From Pseudoxanthomonas sp. z9 (GTDB taxonomy: Bacteria; Pseudomonadota; Gammaproteobacteria; Xanthomonadales; Xanthomonadaceae), in NCBI RefSeq assembly GCF_006542425.1, contig NZ_VFID01000007.1, positions 372,001-436,000 of the forward strand: DNA of 64,000 nt, given 5' to 3'. The position numbers were made by a program, and so were the translations under genes. Position 1 is the first letter of the stretch. Every line of letters begins with the position of its first letter. The notes under the pieces are model-generated. The model had not been told where the DNA came from. It saw only the letters and a program-made list of their open reading frames with translations, and searched no databases. Shown piece by piece: positions 7,513-16,287 of the stretch.

Positions 7513-7878
7513 ATGAGCAATCCCACCGCTACCGATGCGATGAAGAGCAATCTGGGCGAGGCCGGTTCGCACCTGAAGTCGGCCGCATCCGCCGCCGGCG
7601 AGGCGATCAAGGGCGCGGCCGGCGCGGCCGGCGACGAACTGAAGCTGGGCAAGGCCAACGTGAAGTCCGAGCTGGCCGATAGCGCGCTGGCCGGCATCGC
7701 CGCCGCCGAAGTGGGTGGCGCCGCCGCCCGCGAACAGGTGGACGCGCTGATGGACAAGGGCCGCGATCTGATCGACAGCGCCGCCGACCTGATCCGCGAG
7801 CGTCCGCTGGCCTCGTTCGGCGTGGCCTTCGCCGCCGGCTGGATCATCGCCAAGCTGGCACGCAGCGGCGACAAGTAA
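7513..7878 (+). CDS. YqjD/ElaB-like (DUF883-type) membrane-anchored protein
   Basis: The 121-residue product is Ala-rich, with a long amphipathic helical region (SHLKSAASAAGEAIKG, then ARDEQ-type charged helices) and a C-terminal hydrophobic anchor, RPLASFGVAFAAGWIIAKL. That layout is typical of YqjD/ElaB proteins, which sit in the inner membrane and associate with ribosomes in Escherichia coli. The ATG at 7513 has a GGAGA motif about 6 nt upstream; a longer in-frame start at 7420 is less likely because it begins in the repeat region. It is the first gene of a three-gene set with tight spacing (10 nt to the next gene). Confidence 0.75.
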   Translation: MSNPTATDAMKSNLGEAGSHLKSAASAAGEAIKGAAGAAGDELKLGKANVKSELADSALAGIAAAEVGGAAAREQVDALMDKGRDLIDSAADLIRERPLASFGVAFAAGWIIAKLARSGDK

Positions 7879-7887
7879 GCCCCACGC

Positions 7888-8364
7888 GTGAGCGTTCCGC
7901 CGGAATCTTCCGACGCCGAAGCACCCCGAGCCGCCAAGCCCGGGCTGGACGACAGCCTGCGCGAGGTCGGCGCGGCCGGCAAGGCGGCGCTGGCCTCGGC
8001 CGGTGACACCGGCCGCGCGCTGCGCCGGCTGGTGTCGGCGGATCTGGCGTTGGCGCGCAGCGCGTTCGGCCGCGCGCTGGCCTGGGCCGGCGTGGCGATC
8101 ATCTTCGGCGCCTCGGCCTGGCTGTTGTGCGCGGGCGCGTTGATCGCGTTGCTGCAGCGGCTGGGCTGGTCCTGGCTGCAATCGCTGTCGGTGACCGCAC
8201 TGGTCAGCATCGGCGTGACCGTGCTGGCGGCGTGGAAAGTGGGGCAATATTTCGATCACACCGGGCTGCACGCCACCCGCCGCCAGTTGCAGCGGCTGGG
8301 CCTGTTCGACGAGCACGACGACGCCGACGAGGACGGCGACACCGACCCGGGAGCGGCGCGATGA
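7888..8364 (+). CDS. YqjE-like phage-holin-family membrane protein
   Basis: A 158-residue protein that starts with GTG at 7888. It has a charged N-terminus (about 65 residues), then two hydrophobic segments (VAIIFGASAWLLCAGALIAL and SLSVTALVSIGVTVLAAW), and a tail ending in an Asp-rich run (DEHDDADEDGDTD). The layout fits the YqjE/holin superfamily III proteins that are usually encoded next to yqjD. It overlaps the following gene by 4 nt (ATGA). Function is not established for the family beyond membrane association. Confidence 0.65.
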   Translation: MSVPPESSDAEAPRAAKPGLDDSLREVGAAGKAALASAGDTGRALRRLVSADLALARSAFGRALAWAGVAIIFGASAWLLCAGALIALLQRLGWSWLQSLSVTALVSIGVTVLAAWKVGQYFDHTGLHATRRQLQRLGLFDEHDDADEDGDTDPGAAR

Positions 8365-8798
8365 ATTTCGAACGCCTGCAACGCCGCGTGGATCGCGCCG
8401 AACAATTGGTCGAGGGCCGCGCGCTGCAGACCCGGACGCACTGGCAGACCCTGAGCCAGGTCTGGCGCGACAGCTGGACGCCCGGCCGCATCATGATTGC
8501 CGGGTTGGTCAGTGGTTTCCTGGCCGGCCGCGCCGAACCGCTGCGCTCGATGAACGGCGCGCGCTGGTTGCAGATGGTGGGTTCGCTGAGCAGCCTGTTC
8601 GCCACCGTGCAGGCAGCCACCGCCGCCGACCAGGCCAGCGAGGCCGCTGACACCGCGCAGGCGGTGCAGGAAGAGCAGGAAACCACGCAGGCCTATCCGC
8701 CGGAAGAACCGCTGGTGGATGAAGCCTTCGACGAGGAAGAGATGCCCATCCGCCAGCCCATGCCGGCGGAAGCGGCGACCGAGATGTCCGAGCGCTAG
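8361..8798 (+). CDS. Hypothetical protein in the yqjD-yqjE-like operon (YqjK position)
   Basis: This 145-residue protein begins MNFERLQRRVDRAEQLVEGR at an ATG that overlaps the previous stop codon. It has one weakly hydrophobic segment (RIMIAGLVSGFLAGR) and an Ala/Gln/Glu-rich acidic C-terminus (EEPLVDEAFDEEEMP). By position and size it corresponds to the third gene of yqjDEK-type operons. No catalytic motif is visible. Translational coupling with the YqjE-like gene is likely. Confidence 0.6.
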   Translation: MNFERLQRRVDRAEQLVEGRALQTRTHWQTLSQVWRDSWTPGRIMIAGLVSGFLAGRAEPLRSMNGARWLQMVGSLSSLFATVQAATAADQASEAADTAQAVQEEQETTQAYPPEEPLVDEAFDEEEMPIRQPMPAEAATEMSER

Positions 8799-8847
8799 GC
8801 TCGCGCGTCGTGCCGGTGAATCTCCGCACGCCCTGATGCTGCTCTTG

Positions 8848-8949
8848 CCTCCCCCTTTGAAAAAGGGGGACCGAGGGGGATTGGCTCTTCCGCGTAAAAG
8901 CAAATCCCCCGGTCGCCTGCGGCGCCCACCCCCTTCTCCGAAGGGGGTA
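8848..8949. repeat. CCCCCTTT/AAAGGGGG palindromic repeat
   Basis: CCCCCTTTGAAAAAGGGGG, ACCGAGGGGGATTGGC and, in inverse order, GCAAATCCCCCGGTCGCC and CCCCCTTCTCCGAAGGGGG form an inverted arrangement. The 311-bp interval 8799-9109 holds nothing else that I recognise. Confidence 0.65.
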
Positions 8950-9109
8950 TGGCTTGTGTCGCCCGATGCCCGTCGATTCGGCGTGAACGAAACCCGCTTC
9001 CCCTTCACGCCATGACGATGACGCCTGCCGGAACCCGTCCGGCTACCTCGCGGCCCGTGCGGAACCGGTCCGGAGCGGCATAATCGGGCTCCATCTCAGG
9101 AGTGACCCG

Positions 9110-10210
9110 ATGGCTCTTTCGCCCGCTGGCGACACCCCCACCACCGCCGCCGAATCCGCGCCGTTGCCGCCACGCCCGCGTGCGCCGATCGCGCTGGTGG
9201 TGCTGGCGACGCTGGCAGTCGGGTTCACCCTGTGGGCGGCGCAGGACGTGGTGTTGCCGGTGCTGCTGGCCGCGTTCTTCGCGCTGGTCGGCAATCCAAT
9301 CATCCGCACGCTGCGGCGCCTGCATTTGCCGCGTTTCCTGGCCGCGCTGCTCGTGCTGCTGGGCGGACTGGCCGCCGCCGGCGCGCTGGGCACGCAGTTG
9401 TGGCAGCCCGCGTCGGTGTGGTTCCGCGAGGCTCCGAGCGAGCTGCGCCAGCTGGCGCCGAAGCTGCGCGAGTGGACCAAACCGGTGCAGGAAGCCAACC
9501 GCGCGGCGGAGAATTTCGCCCGCGCCGCCGGCGGTGAGACCGGCAAGCGTCCGCAGATCGTGCGCACCGCGCAGGACGATCCCTACCGCATGCTGACCAC
9601 CACGCCCCGCTTGCTGGCCTCGATCCTGGCGGTGGTGCTGCTGACGTTCTTCTTCATGGTCTACGGCGAGAACCTGCAGCGGCAGGCCATCGCCCTGCTG
9701 CCCAGCCGGCAACAGAAGAAGTTCACCGTGGACATCCTGCATTCCATCGAGCGCGAGGTCTCGCGCTACGTGCTGACCATCAGCGTGATCAACACGGTGG
9801 TGGGCCTGATCTTCGCCACCGCGCTGTACCTGCTGAAAATGCCACTGAGCGAGGCGATGCTGTGGGGCACGCTGGTGGCGCTGCTCAACTTCGCGCCGTA
9901 TGTCGGCCCGCTGATCGGCGTGATCATGATGCTGCTGGTCGGCTTCATCACCTTCGACGATCCGCTGCACACGCTGCTGCCGGCCGGCATCTACCTGGTG
10001 CTGCATACGCTGGAAGGCCAGATCATCACGCCGATCATCCTGGGCCGGCGGATGGCGCTGTCGCCGCTGGTGCTGATCCTGGCGTTGATGCTGTTCGGCT
10101 GGGCCTGGGGCATCATCGGCCTGCTGCTGGCGGTGCCGCTGCTCGTCTGCGTGAAACTGGTGCTGGCGCGGGTGGAAGGCATGGAAGGCTGGGCCCGCCT
10201 GCTGGAGTAA
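9110..10210 (+). CDS. AI-2E family transporter (PerM/YhhT/TqsA type)
   Basis: The 366-residue integral membrane protein has an early hydrophobic pair (PIALVVLATLAVGFTLWAA; VLPVLLAAFFALVGNPII), a cytoplasmic charged region of about 90 residues (ELRQLAPKLREW, REVSRYVLTI), and a hydrophobic C-terminal half with the family-typical NFAPYVGPLIG and GWAWGIIGLLLAVPLLV. AI-2E proteins include exporters of autoinducer-2 and Na+/H+ antiporters, so the substrate cannot be assigned from sequence. ATG at 9110 follows CTCAGGAGTGACCCG with a good ribosome-binding site. It is a single gene between repeats. Confidence 0.85.
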   Translation: MALSPAGDTPTTAAESAPLPPRPRAPIALVVLATLAVGFTLWAAQDVVLPVLLAAFFALVGNPIIRTLRRLHLPRFLAALLVLLGGLAAAGALGTQLWQPASVWFREAPSELRQLAPKLREWTKPVQEANRAAENFARAAGGETGKRPQIVRTAQDDPYRMLTTTPRLLASILAVVLLTFFFMVYGENLQRQAIALLPSRQQKKFTVDILHSIEREVSRYVLTISVINTVVGLIFATALYLLKMPLSEAMLWGTLVALLNFAPYVGPLIGVIMMLLVGFITFDDPLHTLLPAGIYLVLHTLEGQIITPIILGRRMALSPLVLILALMLFGWAWGIIGLLLAVPLLVCVKLVLARVEGMEGWARLLE

Positions 10211-10232
10211 TCCCGCCCCGGGCCCACCAACC

Positions 10233-10336
10233 TGTGGGAGCGACGTGAGTCGCGATACCCACCGTGGCCAGGAAAGCCGCAGAACCGGGTGTGGCCCTGT
10301 TCCGCGCCGGAAGCTCGCGACTCACGTCGCTCCCAC
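10233..10336. repeat. Inverted pair of GTGGGAGCGACGT-type REP elements
   Basis: GTGGGAGCGACGTGAGTCGC begins at 10233 and its inverse complement ends at 10336. The pair is separated by about 60 bp, a BIME-like arrangement. It lies between the convergent-free ends of the AI-2E transporter and HAD genes. The same REP family recurs at 31200 and three times between 42333 and 42986. Confidence 0.8.
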
Positions 10337-10395
10337 GAGAAGGGTGGAAGGAAGCGTTTTCGGCGGCTGGAAGCGCGGCGGGGTAAAATCGCCCC

Positions 10396-11133
10396 GTGAG
10401 CTTCCCCGTCCGCGCCATCACCCTCGACCTCGACGACACCCTCTGGCCGTTCGCGCCCATCGGCGCGCGGATTGAACGGGTGCTGCACGAGTGGCTGGTC
10501 GAACACAGTCCGCGTACCGCCGAACTGTTCCCGATCGAACGCATGCGCGCGCTGCGCGAGCAGGTGTTCACCGCCCATCCGGAACTGATCCACGATCTCA
10601 GCGCGATGCGCCGGCTGACCCTGCAGCGCGCGCTGCACGAGAGCGAGGCGGATCCGGCGCTGCTGGAACCGGCCTACGAAGTGTTCTATGCCGCCCGCAA
10701 CCAGGTCGAATGCTACCCCGATGCGATCGACGCCCTGCTGCGCATCGCCGCGCGGGTGCCGGTGGCGGCGGTGACCAACGGCAACGCCGATCTGGAGCGG
10801 ATCGGGCTGGCCCGGCATTTCGTGTTCCAACTGGGCGCGCGCGAGCACGGTTCGGCCAAGCCGGAACCGGGCATCTTCCTGGCCGCCTGCGATCGCCTGG
10901 GCGTGCCGCCCGCGCAGGTGCTGCACGTGGGCGACCACATCGATCTGGACGTGGTCGGCGCGGCGCGCGCCGGCCTGCGCACCTGCTGGCTCAACCGGAT
11001 CGACCACGTCGATCACCTGGCCGGCTGGCCGCATCCGGATCCATTGCCGGATCTGGAATTCGCCACCCTCACCGCACTGGCCGACTGGCTGGATGCCCAT
11101 CCCGATTTCGCCACGGAGCATGCCCGCGCATGA
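10396..11133 (+). CDS. HAD-superfamily hydrolase (subfamily IA, YjjG/YigB-like)
   Basis: A 245-residue protein that starts with GTG at 10396. HAD motif I is ITLDLDDTLWPF, with the nucleophile Asp and acid/base Asp; motif II is VAAVTNGNADL; the motif III Lys is in GSAKPEPGIF; and motif IV is HVGDHIDLDVVGA. The helical cap (residues about 20-110) marks subfamily IA. Such enzymes dephosphorylate small metabolites such as nucleotides or flavin precursors; YigB acts on FMN precursors. The substrate here is unknown. It overlaps the start of the aminopeptidase gene by 4 nt (ATGA), implying coupled translation. Confidence 0.85.
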   Translation: MSFPVRAITLDLDDTLWPFAPIGARIERVLHEWLVEHSPRTAELFPIERMRALREQVFTAHPELIHDLSAMRRLTLQRALHESEADPALLEPAYEVFYAARNQVECYPDAIDALLRIAARVPVAAVTNGNADLERIGLARHFVFQLGAREHGSAKPEPGIFLAACDRLGVPPAQVLHVGDHIDLDVVGAARAGLRTCWLNRIDHVDHLAGWPHPDPLPDLEFATLTALADWLDAHPDFATEHARA

Positions 11134-12497
11134 ACCTTTCCCCCGGCTACACCCAGGATTCCTCCCAGGCCCGGCCCCTGCACGTCGTCGAGCGCGGCGG
11201 CTGGGAAAGCTGGCGCGATGCGCAGCCCGCCGCCGTGCGCGCGTGGCTGGAAGCGCAGAACTACACCGCCGCACCGGGCACGCTGGCGCTGTTGCCCGGC
11301 GATGACGGCCTGGCCGGCGCGATCATCGGCGTGGGCGATCCACTGGACCCCTACAGCTATGCGCACGCGCCGTTCGCGCTGCCCGCCGGCGACTGGCGGA
11401 TCGTCCATGACCTGGATGCCGGTGCGCGCGCGGCGCTGCAACTGGGCTGGGGCCTGGGCGGCTACCGCTTCAGCCGCTACAAGACACCCTCGCGCGTGCC
11501 GGCGCGGCTGGTGCTGGGCGAGCCCGACGCCGAAGCGCTGGATCTACTGACCGCCAGCCTGCGCGTGCGCGATTGGGTCAACACGCCGACCGAGCACATG
11601 GGTCCGGACGAACTGGAAGCCGCCGCGCGCGCGATCGCCGAGGCGCATGACGCGGACATCGACGTCATCGCCGGTGATCAACTGCTGGCGCAGAACTTCC
11701 CCGCCATCCACGCGGTCGGCCGCGCCTCGCATCGCGCGCCGCGCCTGATCGCGCTGCAATGGGGCGACCCGGCGCACCCGCACGTGGCGCTGGTCGGCAA
11801 GGGCGTGTGCTTCGACACCGGCGGGCTGGACATCAAGCCGGCCGACGGCATGCGCAACATGAAGAAGGACATGGGCGGCGCCGCGCACGCGCTGGCGCTG
11901 GCCGGACTGGTGATGGCGCGCGGGCTGCCGGTGCGCCTGACCCTGCTGCTGCCGGCGGTGGAGAACAGCATCGGTCCGAACGCGTTCCGCCCCGGCGAGA
12001 TCATCGCCACCCGCAAGGGCATCAGCGTGGAAATCGACAACACCGACGCCGAAGGGCGGGTGATCCTGTGCGACGCGCTGACCTATGCCGGCGAGCAGTC
12101 GCCGGAGATCGTGCTGGATTTCGCCACCCTCACCGGCGCGGCGCGGATCGCGCTGGGCCCGGATCTGCCGGCCCTGTTCGCCAATGACGACGCGCTGGCC
12201 AACGACTGGATCGCCGCCGGCGATCGCATGCGCGATCCGGTCTGGCGGATGCCGCTGTGGCGTCCCTACCTGCGCTACCTGACCAGCAACGTGGCGGATC
12301 TGGCCAACGCCGGTTCGCGCATGGCCGGCGCGGTCACCGCCGCGCTGTACCTGGAACGCTTCCTGCCGGCCAACCAGAAATGGGCGCACCTGGACGTGTA
12401 CGCATGGAACGACAGCGATCGTCCCGGCCGCCCGGCCGGCGGCGAAGCGCTGGCCCTGCGCAGCGCCTACGCGCTGCTGAAGGCGCGCTACACCTGA
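11130..12497 (+). CDS. Leucyl aminopeptidase family (M17) protein
   Basis: The 455-residue protein has an N-terminal non-catalytic domain of about 140 residues and a C-terminal M17 catalytic domain. Metal-binding and catalytic motifs are visible: VALVGKGVCFDTGGLDIKP, MKKDMGGAA, and the signature NTDAEGRVILCDALTYA. M17 enzymes are hexameric two-metal aminopeptidases that remove N-terminal residues. The N-terminal domain is closer in size to PepB-like forms than to PepA. It starts with ATG at 11130 inside the end of the HAD gene. Its end overlaps the convergent diguanylate cyclase gene by 10 bp. Confidence 0.9.
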   Translation: MNLSPGYTQDSSQARPLHVVERGGWESWRDAQPAAVRAWLEAQNYTAAPGTLALLPGDDGLAGAIIGVGDPLDPYSYAHAPFALPAGDWRIVHDLDAGARAALQLGWGLGGYRFSRYKTPSRVPARLVLGEPDAEALDLLTASLRVRDWVNTPTEHMGPDELEAAARAIAEAHDADIDVIAGDQLLAQNFPAIHAVGRASHRAPRLIALQWGDPAHPHVALVGKGVCFDTGGLDIKPADGMRNMKKDMGGAAHALALAGLVMARGLPVRLTLLLPAVENSIGPNAFRPGEIIATRKGISVEIDNTDAEGRVILCDALTYAGEQSPEIVLDFATLTGAARIALGPDLPALFANDDALANDWIAAGDRMRDPVWRMPLWRPYLRYLTSNVADLANAGSRMAGAVTAALYLERFLPANQKWAHLDVYAWNDSDRPGRPAGGEALALRSAYALLKARYT

Positions 12498-14194
12498 TGG
12501 ACCACCGGGCCGCCTGATTCGGCGGCCGCTTCCACCCGATCCCGCCCATCGCGCTTGGCGCGGTAGAGCGCTTCGTCGGCGTGGCGGATCAGGCTTTCGC
12601 CCTGGCGCCCGTGCAGCGGGAAGCTGGCCACGCCGATCGACACGGTGACCGCCGGCAGTTCCTGGCCCATGTGGCGGATGCGCATCGCACCCACCGCCGC
12701 GCGGATGTTCTCGGCGCGCTCGCACGCGGTGTCCAGATCGGTTTCCGGCAGGATCAGGGTGAATTCCTCGCCGCCGTACCGGCAGGCGATGTCCTCGCTG
12801 CGCGCCAGCTTCTGCAGCAACTGGCCGAACCCGGACAGCAGGGTGTCGCCGCCGACATGGCCGTGCAGGTCGTTGAAGGCCTTGAAGTGGTCCAGATCCA
12901 TCATCATCACGCTCAGTGGCAGGCCGCGCCGTTCGCAGCGTGCCAGCTCACGGGCCAGCGACTCTTCCAGATAGCGGCGGTTGAACAGGCCGGTCAGCGG
13001 TTCGCGGATGGATTGCAGGCGCAGGCGTTCCTGCAGATCCAGGTTGGACAGCGCCATCGACAGCTGCTCGGCGGCGGTCTCGATCAGATCCTGGCGGGCC
13101 AGGAAGCCGTCATCGTGGCTGGACAGGTACAGCAGGCCCAGCTGGGTGCCCTGGGCGATCAGCGGAATGCAGGCGGTGGTCGGCGAGGCGTGCAGCGCCG
13201 GCGACATCACATGGGTGCAGCCCAGCATCTCGGCATGCGCGCGATGCACGTGCGGCTGGCCGCGACGCAACGCCCAGCAGGCTTCCAGCGGAAACATCGC
13301 GTCGCTGTGCAGCGCGTGCTCGCCCCAGTGCGCGGCCTCCTCGGCATAGTCCTGCGAGGCGCGGATGCGATAGATCGTGCCGCCGGCGTGCGGCAGCAGG
13401 CGGGCGAAATGCTGGGTCGCCAGGCGGATGGCTTCCTCGGTGCGCACGCAGCTTTGCAGCATGCCGCTGTAGCGGCTGAGTTCGTTGAGATCGGCGCTGT
13501 GATCCTCCAGCTTCTCGATGGTGACCATCAGCTGCCGGCGGGCATCGCTGCTGGCTTCCTCCGCATGCGCGCGACGGCGGATCTCGCCCACCAGCAGCCA
13601 GTAGACCAGTCCGGTCACCGCCAGTCCCAGCGGGATGCCCAGCAATGCCAGGCCGCGCAGCAGGTTGGCGCTGTCGTGGCTGGAGCGGGCGCGCTGGGCC
13701 AGCAGTTCGCGCTCGGCCGCAACCAGTACTTCGGCCTGATCGCGGATGTTGACGGTCGCCTGCCGCACCTCGTGGTTGATCGAGCGTTGCGCCGCCGCCA
13801 GCCCGCCGAGCCGGAAGTTACCCAGGGTGGCTTCCATCTGCGACAGCCGGCGCAGGATTTCGATCCGCCACGCGAGCACCCGCCGGGTCTGATCGGGATT
13901 GTCGCCGACCAGTTGCTGCAGGCGTGCGATCGCATTGGGCAGTTGGTCGCGGCTGCGTCCGTAATCGGCCAGGTAGTTGACGTTGCCGGTGAGCAGGTAG
14001 CCGCGCTGGGCCGACTCGCTGTCATGCACGGCCGATTCGATGTCGCCGATCAGCGCGATGACCTCGTTGGTGTGGGTCACCCGGTTGGCATCTGAGATGA
14101 AGCGCTGCGCCCCGTAGAACACGCCCGCGCCGATGGCCACGAAGATCAGCGCGGCGGCGAACAGACCGAGTCGATTGGCTTGGCGGGGTCTCAC
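12488..14194 (-). CDS. Membrane diguanylate cyclase with CHASE3-like and GAF-like sensors
   Basis: This 568-residue protein probably makes cyclic di-GMP from GTP. An N-terminal membrane helix (GLFAAALIFVAIGAGVFYG) precedes a periplasmic helical region of CHASE3 type with the typical SESAQRGYLLTGNVNYLADY. A second helix (GLALLGIPLGLAVTGLVYWL) follows, then a coiled linker, a GAF-like domain (about residues 240-395) and a C-terminal GGDEF domain. The active-site loop is RYGGEEFTLILPE, an intact GGEEF motif. An RxxD inhibitory site is not obvious at a glance. No EAL domain is present. Its input signal is unknown. Confidence 0.88.
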   Translation of the reverse strand: MRPRQANRLGLFAAALIFVAIGAGVFYGAQRFISDANRVTHTNEVIALIGDIESAVHDSESAQRGYLLTGNVNYLADYGRSRDQLPNAIARLQQLVGDNPDQTRRVLAWRIEILRRLSQMEATLGNFRLGGLAAAQRSINHEVRQATVNIRDQAEVLVAAERELLAQRARSSHDSANLLRGLALLGIPLGLAVTGLVYWLLVGEIRRRAHAEEASSDARRQLMVTIEKLEDHSADLNELSRYSGMLQSCVRTEEAIRLATQHFARLLPHAGGTIYRIRASQDYAEEAAHWGEHALHSDAMFPLEACWALRRGQPHVHRAHAEMLGCTHVMSPALHASPTTACIPLIAQGTQLGLLYLSSHDDGFLARQDLIETAAEQLSMALSNLDLQERLRLQSIREPLTGLFNRRYLEESLARELARCERRGLPLSVMMMDLDHFKAFNDLHGHVGGDTLLSGFGQLLQKLARSEDIACRYGGEEFTLILPETDLDTACERAENIRAAVGAMRIRHMGQELPAVTVSIGVASFPLHGRQGESLIRHADEALYRAKRDGRDRVEAAAESGGPVVHQV

Positions 14195-14427
14195 GGAAGG
14201 GGTCGGTGCCGGGTCGGGTCCGGCCCCAGCCTAAGCACAGGAAGCGGACACGACAATCCCGCGGGCGCCGTTATGGAACCAGCGACACATCATGACGCGC
14301 CGCATGGAGCCACATCGAAAGCGCGCGGGCTGCATTCTTGCGCTTGTCGAGGCGCATCACGGCCGCGCCGGCCCGCGCGCGTGAGAACGTACGCTGACGC
14401 ATGTGCAAGTCGCGATTACAGCCGCGG

Positions 14428-15030
14428 CTACAGCAGGCCGCGCTGGCGCGCCAGCCGATAGGCCTCGATGCGGTTGCTCACGCCGAGCTTGCCGATGGCC
14501 TCGGACAGGTAGTTGCGCACGGTGCCCTGCGAGAGGCTGAGCTGGCGCGCGATGTCGCCGGCCGACAATCCCTCGCCGGCCAGCCGCAGCACCTGGCGTT
14601 CGCGATCATTGAGCGGGTCGGCTTCGTTCCAGGCTTCCAGCGCCAGTTGCGGATCGATGGCGCGGCCGCCGGCATGGACCTTGCGCAGCGCGGCGGCCAA
14701 CTGATCGGCCGGCGCGTCCTTGAGCAGATAGCCGGACACACCCGCGTCCAGCGCGCGGCGCAGGTAGCCGGCGCGGGCGAAGGTGGTGACGATCACCACC
14801 CGGGTGGGCCATGCGTGGCGATGGATGCGCTGGGCCAGTTCCAGACCGGTCAGGCCGGGCATTTCGATGTCGGTGACCAGCAGGTCCGGACGCAGCCGCT
14901 GCAGTTCGCGCCAGGCCGATTCGCCGTCGGCGGCGGTGCCGACGACCTCGATGTCCGCTTCCAGGTTCAACAGCGCGGTCAACGCGCCGCGCACCATCGC
15001 CTGATCCTCGGCCAGCAGTACCCGGATCAT
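14428..15030 (-). CDS. NarL/LuxR-family response regulator (DesR/YvfU type)
   Basis: The 200-residue protein has a receiver domain with the acidic pair in LLAEDQAMVR, the phosphoacceptor Asp in DLLVTDIEMPGLTGLE and the conserved Lys in GYLLKDAPADQL. A LuxR-type HTH follows (DRERQVLRLAGEGLSAGDIA, then VRNYLSEAIGKLGVSNR). It lies 49 bp downstream of a matching histidine kinase and at the end of an ABC-transporter operon (ATPase, permease, kinase, regulator), the order of Bacillus yvfRSTU and des systems. It probably regulates that transporter operon. The interval 14195-14427 behind it holds no gene I can support. Confidence 0.9.
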   Translation of the reverse strand: MIRVLLAEDQAMVRGALTALLNLEADIEVVGTAADGESAWRELQRLRPDLLVTDIEMPGLTGLELAQRIHRHAWPTRVVIVTTFARAGYLRRALDAGVSGYLLKDAPADQLAAALRKVHAGGRAIDPQLALEAWNEADPLNDRERQVLRLAGEGLSAGDIARQLSLSQGTVRNYLSEAIGKLGVSNRIEAYRLARQRGLL

Positions 15031-15079
15031 GCGCGCGGCGATTGCGCCGGGTGCGAGGCGTGCGGCATGGGGTTGTTCC

Positions 15080-16255
15080 TCAGGTCTGCGCGGGCAGCAA
15101 GGATGCCGCGCCCGAGGCCTGCGGCGCCAGCGGGCCTGCCGGCAGGCTGGCCTCCAGCACGGTGCCGCGTCCTGGCCGCGCGTCGATGCGCAGGCTGCCG
15201 CCGAGCGCCTCCAGTCGTTCGCGCATGCCGCTCAATCCGTTGCCGGGGACGATGGCACCGCCACGGCCGTTGTCCTCGATGCGCAGCCGCAGGCACCCAT
15301 CAGCCACCTCCAGTTCCACCCGCGCGATGCTGGCGCGGGCATGCCGTTGCAGGTTGGTCACCGCCTCGCGCACGGTCATCGCCAGCACGGTTTCCTGTTC
15401 CGGCGACAGCGGCGGGATTCCTGTCGGGCAGGTCAGCGCCACGCCGTCGGATTCCAGCAGCAGCCGCGCCGAGGCCAGTTCGGCGGCCAGGCCGGCCGCG
15501 CGGATGCCGGTGACCGCGCTGCGCACCTGCGCCAGCGCATCGCGGGCGACCCGGCTGACTTCGTCGATCTCGCGCCGCGCGCCCGCCGGATCCCGATCCA
15601 GCAGCTTGCCGGCGAGATCCGACTTGAGCGCCACCAGCGACAGCGTGTGGCCGAGCAGATCGTGCAGATCGCGGCCGATGCGCTCGCGCTCGGCCATCGC
15701 GGCCAGCCGGCGCACTTCCTCGTGGCTGAGCATGAGCGCCGCATCGGCCTGCGCCTTGCGCGCGAAGCTGATGTTCATCAGGCCCACCGCGAACCCGACC
15801 ATGAGCGTGCTGGCCAGGTAGATCAGCGGCCAGCCCAGCACCATCCATTCCACCGAATACGCCGCCAGCAGCACCAGCATCCAGGCAATCGCGGAACGGG
15901 TGGGGCCGGCGAACGCCATGAAGGCGCAGGCGTAGATCATGTAGCTCTGCGCACCGGGATTGAACGGCGTGAGCGCATGGCCCAGCGCCGCCATGCCCAG
16001 CGCGTTGAACAGCATGTACCGGCGATCGCGGTAGTAAGCGCCATGGAACAGCACCAGGAACACCGCGTAGCTGGCCAGGGTGGGCCACAGCCAGTTGGGA
16101 AACGACGCCGGGTTGGACATCGGGGTGACGAAGATCCAGATCGACCAGATCAGCATCAGCAACGGGAACCAGCGCCCGGTGCCGCGCCCGCGCAGTTCGC
16201 TGCGTCGCTCATGCAGGTTCGCCAGCGAATTCTCGGATACGGGCGGGAAGTACAT
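15080..16255 (-). CDS. Sensor histidine kinase, HisKA_3 class (DesK/YvfT type)
   Basis: From the ATG at 16255 the product has 391 residues: several hydrophobic segments (WFPLLMLIWSIWIFV through MVFGWPLIYLASTLMVGF-like helices), a short coiled coil, a HisKA_3 phosphoacceptor block (ERIGRDLHDLLGHTLSLVAL) and an HATPase domain with EAVTNLQRHARA and NGRGG...GNGLSGMRERL. This class pairs with NarL-type regulators such as its downstream partner. The multi-helix N-terminus resembles DesK-like membrane sensors of lipid state or of cell-envelope drugs. Longer upstream starts would extend into the permease gene region and are unlikely. Confidence 0.88.
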   Translation of the reverse strand: MYFPPVSENSLANLHERRSELRGRGTGRWFPLLMLIWSIWIFVTPMSNPASFPNWLWPTLASYAVFLVLFHGAYYRDRRYMLFNALGMAALGHALTPFNPGAQSYMIYACAFMAFAGPTRSAIAWMLVLLAAYSVEWMVLGWPLIYLASTLMVGFAVGLMNISFARKAQADAALMLSHEEVRRLAAMAERERIGRDLHDLLGHTLSLVALKSDLAGKLLDRDPAGARREIDEVSRVARDALAQVRSAVTGIRAAGLAAELASARLLLESDGVALTCPTGIPPLSPEQETVLAMTVREAVTNLQRHARASIARVELEVADGCLRLRIEDNGRGGAIVPGNGLSGMRERLEALGGSLRIDARPGRGTVLEASLPAGPLAPQASGAASLLPAQT

Positions 16256-16287
16256 GAACACGTGGATTCTCCGGACGGAACCGAACC